A DNA stretch of 64,000 bases, taken from NCBI GenBank assembly GCA_020161935.1, contig JAIUNI010000007.1, forward strand, positions 124,001-188,000, read 5' to 3'. This document shows positions 37,462 through 45,902 of the stretch, in pieces. The stretch is from Chloroflexota bacterium (GTDB lineage Bacteria; Chloroflexota; Anaerolineae; Aggregatilineales; Phototrophicaceae). The first letter of the stretch is position 1. Each line of letters opens with the position of its first letter. The notes under the pieces are model-generated. The model was not told where the DNA came from and did no database searches. It was given only the letters and a program-made list of their open reading frames with translations. A program made the translations under genes and the position numbers.

Positions 37462-38378
37462 AAGAAAATGTTGTCCTCCTCGGCACGAATCAGAATCTCG
37501 TCGGGGTGGTTACTGAACCCGACCAAACACCCGCAGCCAATATGCCAGCCGTCATCCTGTTTAACGCTGGGCTTACCCATCGTGTCGGGCCGAACCGCAT
37601 ATATGTTAAGCTCGCCCGTTACCTGACCGAAAAAGGTATGGTCGTACTACGATTTGACCTTTCCGGCGTGGGTGACAGCAGCGTTCGCACCGACGTGACC
37701 AGCATGGAAGCTGGCGTGATGGACGACGCGAAGCACGTTATGGACTATCTGGAACGAACGCGCGGTACCAAGCAGTTCTTCTTGATGGGACACTGCGGCG
37801 GTGCGCTCACTTCATTGGGTATCGCGACGATTGACCCGCGTGTCATCGGCATTGTGATGATTAACGCGGAAGGTGGCGATACGCAGTGGGATGAATACGA
37901 CCGCAAGCGGAAACTTTCGGCCTATTACGAGAATTACTATGGGCGAGGCGCACTGACCAGCTCGGAAAAGTGGAAGAAAGTGCTGACAGGCAAAGCATCT
38001 TACGGCAGCATTCTGCGTAACATTTTCGTGAACATCCTGTGGCACCGAATTTCGGCTACGTTCTTTAAGCTCAAGAAAACGCTATTCGCTAAACCGGAAG
38101 CGCTGACCCGACCTGAAGTGGCAGCCTTATTCGCGAATATCCCCTCACTGGTTGAGCGAAAGACCCAAATTCTGATTATCTACTCGCAGGGGAGTTCGGG
38201 GTTAGAACGTACCCAACTACTGCTACGCGATGTTCGCAAGAAGATTGGCGACTCGCCACGCTTTAAGCTGGAAGTGATGCCGCGCTGCGACCACACCTTT
38301 ACGATGATCGACAGCCAGCAGCGGTTGTACCATATGATTGCTGATTGGTGCTTCGCTAACAAACCGACAACCACTTAG
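37458..38378 (+). CDS. Alpha/beta hydrolase with Cys nucleophile (GHCGG), last gene of the plus arm
   Basis: About 306 residues from ATG 37458, which overlaps the previous stop by ATGA; an in-frame TTG 7 codons earlier is less likely. Fold marks: 'AVILFNAGLTHRVGPNR', 'YLTEKGMVVLRFDLSGVGDSS', elbow LMGHCGGALTS with Cys in place of Ser, and a C-terminal DHTFTMID with the likely catalytic His. Cys-type elbows occur in dienelactone-hydrolase-like enzymes and could act as acyl acceptors. As no megasynthase here has a TE, this gene is the best candidate for releasing the chain from the NRPS carrier protein. That is an inference from position and fold. Confidence 0.8.
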   Translation: MKENVVLLGTNQNLVGVVTEPDQTPAANMPAVILFNAGLTHRVGPNRIYVKLARYLTEKGMVVLRFDLSGVGDSSVRTDVTSMEAGVMDDAKHVMDYLERTRGTKQFFLMGHCGGALTSLGIATIDPRVIGIVMINAEGGDTQWDEYDRKRKLSAYYENYYGRGALTSSEKWKKVLTGKASYGSILRNIFVNILWHRISATFFKLKKTLFAKPEALTRPEVAALFANIPSLVERKTQILIIYSQGSSGLERTQLLLRDVRKKIGDSPRFKLEVMPRCDHTFTMIDSQQRLYHMIADWCFANKPTTT

Positions 38379-38395
38379 CAGTTCTGTCGAACTGC
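38378..38395. other. Short hairpin at the end of the plus arm
   Basis: GCAGTTC and GAACTGC form a perfect 7-bp stem around a TGTC loop, overlapping the hydrolase stop codon. No T-run follows, so it is not a classical terminator; it could still act as an mRNA end-protection or Rho-type site. Confidence 0.4.
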
Positions 38396-39152
38396 ACAAA
38401 CTGCACATTAATCGCAAAATTCCGCTGAAATGACAGGCGGCACATTCCCGTGTATCCGCCGATTTGTCATTTTATGTCGGCGGGAGTGAGGGAGCGCGGC
38501 GCTGAAATTTCGCATTTCGGCGGATTGCTCTCCTAATACCACCGCCGTGCAACATTTGCAGTTGCATAGCGGGTGTGAGGGAGCATTTCGCCGAGTGTAG
38601 TTGCAAGTTGCAAGAAAAGGCAAATACAAGATTCAACCACAGAGGCACAGAGGACACAGAGATGAATGCAGAGTCATTCATTTAAACCGCCAAATCGCCA
38701 TCCGCAGGAGGCTTCGCACCGAACGCCAAGAGAGGTAGGACTGCCTTAAGTCGTGGATGATTATTTTAAGCCCTCACCCCCACGATGGTACGTTCGCAGG
38801 CTCACTCCACCATCAGCCTCTCCCTCAGGGCGAGGGGAGAAAAGACCGAAAGACAGCTTAAAACAATGCTCTTCCGCTTGAAAATTCGTCTCCACCGTTT
38901 AGTGTGGTGCTACCCCAAGAGAACACAAGAGATATTATAGCACAAAAATTCTTATGTGATGGTTAGAGTTTTCAAACTTTGGGGATTAGTTCGACAAGTC
39001 GGTTGGCGGTGATTTGGAGAATACAGGACGTAAGACAGGAACGGTCTGGGAGGAGTCATACGGGAGGGACATAGACCCTCCCCTACGAGAAGAAACGATT
39101 TTGTTTGGTGGTCACGCGGATGAGGCAACCTCATTCCTACATCAGAAATCGA
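38379..39152. repeat. 774-bp non-coding zone between convergent arms with boilerplate repeats
   Basis: I see no gene. Small open frames on both strands lack ribosome binding sites and protein-like composition. The zone holds several repeat-like pieces: an inverted repeat CCGCCGA/TCGGCGG (38456-38483); two related stretches built on GTGAGGGAGC (about 38487 and 38575); the phrase ACCACAGAGGCACAGAGG (38637-38654) followed by AACCGCCAAATCGCCA; a CCCTCACCCC...GCGAGGGGAG block (about 38770-38838); and GGGAGGG/CCCTCCC (39062-39082). Phrases like these recur in intergenic DNA of Chloroflexota, Planctomycetes and cyanobacteria. The zone separates the two arms and probably ends transcription of both. 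Confidence 0.6.
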
Positions 39153-42100
39153 TTACAGGCCGAGTTTCTTGGCAAGTAAGTCGGCGAGATCATCCTCTGA
39201 CATATCATCCAGTTCATCAGGAAGCGCCCCGGTTGGTGCGGGTGTTTCGGCAATAGGTTCGGCCTCGACAGGCGCGGTTTGGAGCAAGCCGAGTTTCTGC
39301 TGTAAGAAGCCAGCAAGTTCCAAGATGGTCGGGTAGTTGAAGGTTAACGTCGAGGGTAAGGACTGCTCAACCGAGGTTTCCAAGCGTGTCTTGAGTTCGA
39401 CCGACATCAACGAGTCCATGCCCATATCGAACAATCCCTGCTCAACGTCGATGCTGCTTGCATCAGCAACGCGCAGCACGAGTGCCGCCTGAGCGCGAAT
39501 ATGCTCGATCAACAGGTCAAGCTGGGCTTCCGGTGCGACCGATGACAAGCGTTCGAGCAAGTCGGATGATTTGGCGGCTGGCTGGGCAGTACGAGCCGGT
39601 TGGCGGGTTGAGCCGACCAACTTCAAGAATGGGCGTTCACGCCGCGCCTCATAAACCGCCTTCAGACGTTCCCACTCGACGGCGGCTACCGCAAGCTGTG
39701 TACGGTCGGTTGCGCCGAGGAAGTCGCCCATGATTTGAAGCGCCTGTTCGAAGGGCATCCGGTCGAGACCGGATTGCGAGACAAACTCTTTTTCCTCGGC
39801 TGAGGCGACACGCATGATGTCCCACGTTCCCCAGTTGATGCTGAGGGCGGGTAAGCCAAGCTGATGGCGGTAATGGGCAAAGGCATCCAAGAAAGCATTC
39901 GCCGCCGCGTAATGACCAAGCAAGCGTGAACCCCACAGCGCGGTAGTGGACGAGAACAGGACGAAGAAATCCAAGTTCAAGTGCTGTGTCAGGCGATGCA
40001 GCACCCACGTTCCAGCGATCTTCGGCTGGAACATGGCCTGTAGATTGGCTTCGGTCAGATCAGCAATCGCCGTATTGTTCTGGTCAGCCGCCGCGTGAAT
40101 TACGCCACGGAGGGCGCTACCGATCTGCTCGAACAAGCGCGTCATGCTCGCTTCATCGGCTACATCTACAGCCGCGACGGTTACGGATGCGCCGAGTGCT
40201 TCTATGGCGCGTATGCTGGCGACGTGCTGTGCCGCACGACTATCCGGTGCGAGGTCATCCCATGTTGAGCGGTCGGGCAATCCACTGCGGCTGGTCAGAA
40301 CCAGATGCCCTGCTCCACGTTCTGCAAGCCACCGAGCGACATTCAGCCCTAAGCCGCCGAGCGCACCCGTTAATAAGTAAACCCCTTCACGCTGGAGGAT
40401 GACCGGTTGAGACGGGACAGGTGTGCTGCGGACGAGCCGCGCGACATGCCGCTTCCCCCCCCGCCACGCGACTTGATCCTCGCCATCTGACTTTAGCACC
40501 TCGCTTAACAGATTATCGAGGTTTAAGTTAGCAACATCCAGATCGACCAACCCACCCCACAACTGCGGTTGTTCGAGGGCAATGACACGTCCCAAGCCCC
40601 ACAGCGGTGATTGCGCTACAGTAACAGGGGTTTGATTATCGGCTGAGACCGCGCCGCGTGTGACCAACCATAAGGCGGGAGGTGCAACTTCATTCGAAGC
40701 GAGAACCGCCTGAGTTAGCCACAAGAGACTGCCGGACGTTTCCAGTTCAGCAGCTTGCAAATCGGCGGCTGAGAGCGAGGCAGCATCGGGCGTATCCAAG
40801 CTCCACAGGTAAACGACGCGGCTGCACGGCAACCCATTTAGCGAACGAACTTCATCCCATAGGCGGGTAAAATCGTCGCGGCGGTTGAGGTTCACGACCC
40901 AACGGTCACCGGCTAGACGCTGGAAGCTAGCGCCAGCGGTGACTATCAGTGGATGTGTGCCATGTTCAGCCAAACGTTCAGCAAAGACCGCGCCAATACC
41001 GGTTGTATCGGCAAAAACCAAACTGTTCGAGGTTGGCGTTGCAAGCCCGATGTTCGCGCTCGGTTGTGGTGCGCGAGCGAGTATTATGGCCTGAGATGCC
41101 GCGATACCGGACTCATCGGTAACTGCTACCGCGTCTTTGAAGCCAGCCGCAGCCAACACGTGCTGCCAGCCTGATTGCGCCAAGAGTGGATACTGTGGAC
41201 GCAGTGTGTCGTCAGCAAAGCGCCACCAACCTTCAGTGAGGCCAAAGGTCAGATCAACCCAACGCTGCGGCTGTGTGCCTTCGAGCAAGACCAGCAAGCC
41301 TTCCGGCGCGAGGGTTTGACGCACATTTTCCAACGTCTGCCGTAGATCGGTGGTGGCATGTAGGACGTTCGCTGCGATCACCACATCAAAGTAATCGGAC
41401 GACAGATCTTGTTCGAAAGGATTGACCTCAATGTCGAGCAATTGGGTACGCAGCGCGGTATTACCACTAAAGGTATCCTCGGCGCGGTTTAAGAAGGCAT
41501 TCGACAAATCGGTAAAGGTGTACTCGGTACGACTGGCATCCAACGCGGGCAGGACGTAAGCGGTGGTTGAACCTGTCCCTGCGCCGACTTCCAGAACCCG
41601 CAGCGAACGGCCTTGCGGTAAGTGCGATGCCGCTGTGGTAACGATCTGCGCCACCAACGTGTTATACACCTGAGCGAGGGGCGCATCACGATACAGACGC
41701 TCGGTTAGTTCCATCGAACCCTGCGGGAACAACAGCTCCAACGGGTCTTGTTGACCACGCAGCACCTCCGCCAAACGCGGGGCGCAGCGCACAAGGAGCG
41801 CCGCCTCCGCCCCATACTGCGGGAACTGTCTGATGAGCCGCTCAAGTTCTGCATCGGGAGATGATGACTGCGGTGTTTGAAGCACGCGCCAACCCTGCCC
41901 TTCGCGGGTTAGGAAACCATCCTGTGCCAAACTTTCGAGCAGCCAACCCAACAAGCGTTGATGCCGGGCGACCACGCCTAAACGCTCAGGCTGGATAACC
42001 TCGCCCACGCGAAGGTTAGCACCCAACGCGCTCAAGGTTTGGACGACATAGGTGGTGCTGATGCTGTTGAGTTCTTGAATGTAGGCTTCGTAACCGCGTA

Positions 42101-45100
42101 CGTCATCACTGGAGGCAAGCTGACGCAATTCGGTGGATGCTGAGTCGGCCAATGTTTGCACCGGCGGGATAAAGCTCGCGGGGGTGATGGTGTGTACGGG
42201 TTCGGGGTGCGGTTGTACCGGCCATTCGACATCGTAGAGCCACTCGTTCAAGCGCTGCCGACCTTGCAGCAGGGCTGCCCGCGCCGCGCGTTTGAGCTGC
42301 AAGCCGTGGGCTACCGCGACCAGCGTGCCATCCTCGTTCAAGAGGTGGATACTGCCGGTTAGGATTTCCGGGCGTGTACCTTCGGGGAGCTGTAAGTCAA
42401 CCGCTGCCCACAATTTCGCTTCCGGCGCGTGAAGCAGTTGGAAGTGGTCGATACCGATAAGCAGGTAAGCCGACCCCAAGTATTCGTCGAGCAAGGGTGC
42501 GCCTACGGCATGGAAACACGCATCCAGCAGGGCAGGATGGATGCCATACGAACGCGCCTCTTTGAGTAAATCGTCCGGCAGGTGAATTTCAGCTAAGGCT
42601 TGATCGGTTGTGTACCAGAGGTGGGTGATGCCCTTGAAATTGGTACCGAACTCCAAACCAAGCCCCGCGATAAGGCCATAATACTCGTCGCCCACAATCT
42701 GACCAGTACTTTGCGATTGGAAGGCAGCCGGATCGAGCGCTAAATCAACCGAAACAGACTGCGGGTCCAGTAATATGCTACCGCTGGCATGGCGCTTCCA
42801 ACCACCGTCGCTTTCGCTAAACACCTCGAACTTCGAGCGACCGTTCGCTTCCGGCGACAGGATGGTTTGGAGGGTCAGCAAGCCGTCATCGGGCAAGATC
42901 AGCGCTTCATCAATTGAGAAATTTTCGACCGCGTACGGGTGTTCACCGAACGCCGCTTGAGCCGCCGCAAGCACCATCTCGATATAGGCCGGTGAGGGGA
43001 GAATAACCACATCGAAAATCCGGTGATGGCTGAGGAAAGCAGGATACTCGGCGCTCAACTGCGTCTCGAAAACGTAGTCGGTCATTGAAGGCGAACTCAG
43101 GCGCTGCCCGATGAGGGGGTGAGCGCTGCCGCCACGCACCGCGAGCTTCGGGGCGCTGGGGGTGAACCAGTAGCGTTCGCGCTGGAAGGGATAGGTGGGG
43201 ACATCAACCTTACGGCGCGGGTAGCTGGCATCATAGGCACGCCAATCGACCGCTGCACCAGCGACATATAAGCCGCCCAAGCTGGTTAACAACTGAGTCC
43301 AGTCGTTCACGGTGTCCCGCAGCGACGGCAGCCAAACCACATTTGGCTCGGTGAGTTCGCGCTGCCCCATCCCGATCAAGGTAGGGTTCGGGCCGATTTC
43401 GAGGAAAACGCGCACGCCTTGCTCGTAAACGGTATGGAGCGCGTCGGCGAAGCGCACGGTCTGGCGGAGGTGCTGCCGCCAGAAGCGGGCGTTCGTGATT
43501 TCGGCACCGTTGACGGCCTTACCGGTTAAGCCGGATACCAGCGTGATTTCGGGTTCGTGGTAGGTGACGGTGGCAGCAATCGACTCAAATTCGTCCAAAA
43601 TGGGATCAAGCAGCGGTGAGTGCGCGGCTTGGGCGACGGCGAGTTTGCGCGACTTGATCTTCTGGCTTTTGAGGGTTTCTAAGACGGCTGCGAGGGCATC
43701 CGGTACACCGGAAATCACGATGTTCGTCTCGCCGTTGATGGCGGCAACTGAGACACGGTTTGCGTAGGGCGCGACCGCTGCGGTGACGGTGGCTTCGTCA
43801 CCAAAGACGGCGACCATTTCACCGGCTTCGGGGATGGCATCAAATAGACGACCACGGGCGGCGACGAGCTTCACGCCATCTTCGAGGCTGAACACACCGG
43901 CGATGACAGCCGCCGCGTATTCGCCCAAGCTGTGACCCATCATCACGGAGGGTTGGATGCTCCACGACTGCCACAGGCGACCTAAGGCGTATTGCAGTGC
44001 GAATAACACGGGCTGGGCGTACGTCATCTGGTTGAGCAGCGCACCATCCGCACCGTCGGCTTGGAATACGATCTGCCCCAAGCGGATGTTCAAGTAAGGC
44101 TGGAACAGGGCATCACATTCATCAAATGCCTGACGATAGGCGGCCTGTGTTTCGTACAGGTGACGGCCCATATCGACGTACTGAGAGCCGTGGCCGGTAA
44201 AGAGAAAGGCAACCTCCGGCGTAGATGATGCGCGTCCGGCTGTCACACGGTCAGACTGTTCTCCGGCAAGGTAGGCATCCAGCGCTGTACTCATTTCGCC
44301 AGCGGTTGCACCTGTCACGGCGAGGCGATGGGTGAAGGTGGCGCGGCTAGCGTGGGTGCTGTAGGCGAGATCAGCGGGTGATAATTCCGGCTGCGCTGAT
44401 AAGGCATCGCGGAAGGCCACCGCGAACTGGCGAAGGGCGGATTCGCTGCGGGCAGAGAAGGCCAGCACATGCTTCGGGCGGTCAGCTTCGGGCAGTGGCG
44501 CGGTTTCAAGCTGCGGGGCGGCTTCCAGCAGGACATGGGCATTGGTGCCGCTAAAGCCGAAGGAACTCACACCGGCGACACGATGACCCTCGACTCCTTC
44601 CCACGACTGGACATTCTTGACGAGTTTGAGAGGGAGTTCATCCCACGGAATGTAGGGGTTGGGCTGATTGAGGTGCAACTGCGGGGGAATTTCCCCATGC
44701 TTCAACATAAGCACGGCTTTGATGAGGCCGCCGATACCGGCTGCTGATTCCATATGCCCCATGTTGGCTTTGAGCGAGCCGATGATGAGGGGGTTCCCGG
44801 TCGAATGCCCGACTCCTAGCGCCGCACCGAGTGCTTGGGCTTCAATCGGGTCGCCGAGCGATGTGCCGGTGCCGTGCGTTTCGACATAGCTCACTTCAGA
44901 CGGATCAAGTTGGGCATCTGCCAGTGCCGCACGAATGACGGCGACCTGCGAAGGGCCATTGGGGGCGGTGAGGCCGTTGCTGCGTCCATCCTGATTGATG
45001 GCCGAGCCGAGAATGACGGCCAACACGTTATCGCCGTCTTCGATGGCATCACTAAGGCGCTTGAGGACGACTACGCCGCAGCCTTCCGCACGCACAAAAC

Positions 45101-45902
45101 CATCGGCAGCCGCGTCAAAGGCTTTGCAGTGACCATCGGCAGCCATCATTCCAGCACGCGAGAGCATGATGGTTGAAAGTGGTGAGAGGATGGCATTCGT
45201 GCCACCCGCCAGCGCCATGCGGCACTCACCCCGGCGCAAACTTTGCACGGCGAGATGCACGGCGACAAGTGAGGATGAACAGGCGGTATCGACCGAGACG
45301 GCTGGCCCGTGCAACCCTAAAATATAGGAGACGCGGCCTGAGATAACACTGTGGGCGTTGCCAGTGGAGATATACATATCCCAATCGGAAGGGTCGCCAG
45401 CCGTTAGCATATTGCAGTAGTCGCTGTTACACACCCCGACGAACACGCCGGTTTGGCTGCCGTTCAGCGTGGGCGGCGCATAACCGGCACGTTCCAGCGC
45501 TTCCCACACGACCTCTAAGAGGATGCGCTGCTGGGGGTCCATCGTGATTGCTTCGCGGGGGGAGATGCCAAATACCTGCGGCTCAAAGCGATCAATATCA
45601 TCAATGAAGCCGCCCCAACGTGTCGCGATTTTTGCCGGAGCATCGGGATCAGGGTCATAGTATGCGCCGACATCCCAGCGCGAGGCGGGGATTTCGGTAA
45701 TCGCATCCGTGCCACTTCGCAGGAGTTCCCAAAAGGCTTCCTGCGAATTCACACCGCCGGGGAAGCGCATCCCCATGCCAACGATGGCAATCGGTTCGGA
45801 CTTTGCGCGTTCGAGGTCTTCAACCTTCGATTGGAGTTCCATCGCCAGCAGCAGCAGCCGCTTGGGCGACATATCCTTAATTTGCTCGTAAAAGTCGGTC
45901 AT
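39153..45902 (-). CDS. Type I PKS, single module KS-AT-DH-cMT-KR-ACP (minus-arm last module)
   Basis: A 2249-residue protein. Its N-terminus (YEQIKDMSPKRLLLLAMELQ) differs from the other PKSs here. KS with C208; AT with S658 but with QAAH (758-761) in place of HAFH/YASH, and a GHGSQ opening; DH with H960 and D1127, though the HxxxGxxxxP Gly is Asp964; C-methyltransferase (about 1290-1640) with LEVGAGTGSTT (E1438); KR with GALGGLG near 1846 and Y1998, without the LDD motif and with Trp eight residues before the Tyr, which suggests A-type stereochemistry; ACP with S2164; tail MSEDDLADLL. No ER. Predicted output is an alpha-methyl, alpha,beta-unsaturated (or hydroxy) unit. It starts inside the ATGA overlap with the upstream PKS. 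It has no TE, so its chain must pass on, plausibly to the plus arm. Confidence 0.95.
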   Translation of the reverse strand: MTDFYEQIKDMSPKRLLLLAMELQSKVEDLERAKSEPIAIVGMGMRFPGGVNSQEAFWELLRSGTDAITEIPASRWDVGAYYDPDPDAPAKIATRWGGFIDDIDRFEPQVFGISPREAITMDPQQRILLEVVWEALERAGYAPPTLNGSQTGVFVGVCNSDYCNMLTAGDPSDWDMYISTGNAHSVISGRVSYILGLHGPAVSVDTACSSSLVAVHLAVQSLRRGECRMALAGGTNAILSPLSTIMLSRAGMMAADGHCKAFDAAADGFVRAEGCGVVVLKRLSDAIEDGDNVLAVILGSAINQDGRSNGLTAPNGPSQVAVIRAALADAQLDPSEVSYVETHGTGTSLGDPIEAQALGAALGVGHSTGNPLIIGSLKANMGHMESAAGIGGLIKAVLMLKHGEIPPQLHLNQPNPYIPWDELPLKLVKNVQSWEGVEGHRVAGVSSFGFSGTNAHVLLEAAPQLETAPLPEADRPKHVLAFSARSESALRQFAVAFRDALSAQPELSPADLAYSTHASRATFTHRLAVTGATAGEMSTALDAYLAGEQSDRVTAGRASSTPEVAFLFTGHGSQYVDMGRHLYETQAAYRQAFDECDALFQPYLNIRLGQIVFQADGADGALLNQMTYAQPVLFALQYALGRLWQSWSIQPSVMMGHSLGEYAAAVIAGVFSLEDGVKLVAARGRLFDAIPEAGEMVAVFGDEATVTAAVAPYANRVSVAAINGETNIVISGVPDALAAVLETLKSQKIKSRKLAVAQAAHSPLLDPILDEFESIAATVTYHEPEITLVSGLTGKAVNGAEITNARFWRQHLRQTVRFADALHTVYEQGVRVFLEIGPNPTLIGMGQRELTEPNVVWLPSLRDTVNDWTQLLTSLGGLYVAGAAVDWRAYDASYPRRKVDVPTYPFQRERYWFTPSAPKLAVRGGSAHPLIGQRLSSPSMTDYVFETQLSAEYPAFLSHHRIFDVVILPSPAYIEMVLAAAQAAFGEHPYAVENFSIDEALILPDDGLLTLQTILSPEANGRSKFEVFSESDGGWKRHASGSILLDPQSVSVDLALDPAAFQSQSTGQIVGDEYYGLIAGLGLEFGTNFKGITHLWYTTDQALAEIHLPDDLLKEARSYGIHPALLDACFHAVGAPLLDEYLGSAYLLIGIDHFQLLHAPEAKLWAAVDLQLPEGTRPEILTGSIHLLNEDGTLVAVAHGLQLKRAARAALLQGRQRLNEWLYDVEWPVQPHPEPVHTITPASFIPPVQTLADSASTELRQLASSDDVRGYEAYIQELNSISTTYVVQTLSALGANLRVGEVIQPERLGVVARHQRLLGWLLESLAQDGFLTREGQGWRVLQTPQSSSPDAELERLIRQFPQYGAEAALLVRCAPRLAEVLRGQQDPLELLFPQGSMELTERLYRDAPLAQVYNTLVAQIVTTAASHLPQGRSLRVLEVGAGTGSTTAYVLPALDASRTEYTFTDLSNAFLNRAEDTFSGNTALRTQLLDIEVNPFEQDLSSDYFDVVIAANVLHATTDLRQTLENVRQTLAPEGLLVLLEGTQPQRWVDLTFGLTEGWWRFADDTLRPQYPLLAQSGWQHVLAAAGFKDAVAVTDESGIAASQAIILARAPQPSANIGLATPTSNSLVFADTTGIGAVFAERLAEHGTHPLIVTAGASFQRLAGDRWVVNLNRRDDFTRLWDEVRSLNGLPCSRVVYLWSLDTPDAASLSAADLQAAELETSGSLLWLTQAVLASNEVAPPALWLVTRGAVSADNQTPVTVAQSPLWGLGRVIALEQPQLWGGLVDLDVANLNLDNLLSEVLKSDGEDQVAWRGGKRHVARLVRSTPVPSQPVILQREGVYLLTGALGGLGLNVARWLAERGAGHLVLTSRSGLPDRSTWDDLAPDSRAAQHVASIRAIEALGASVTVAAVDVADEASMTRLFEQIGSALRGVIHAAADQNNTAIADLTEANLQAMFQPKIAGTWVLHRLTQHLNLDFFVLFSSTTALWGSRLLGHYAAANAFLDAFAHYRHQLGLPALSINWGTWDIMRVASAEEKEFVSQSGLDRMPFEQALQIMGDFLGATDRTQLAVAAVEWERLKAVYEARRERPFLKLVGSTRQPARTAQPAAKSSDLLERLSSVAPEAQLDLLIEHIRAQAALVLRVADASSIDVEQGLFDMGMDSLMSVELKTRLETSVEQSLPSTLTFNYPTILELAGFLQQKLGLLQTAPVEAEPIAETPAPTGALPDELDDMSEDDLADLLAKKLGL

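Noticed and set aside
38408-39134. Small open frames in the gap between the two PKS arms
   Set aside because: They run through repeat phrases, have no ribosome binding sites and no protein-like composition.
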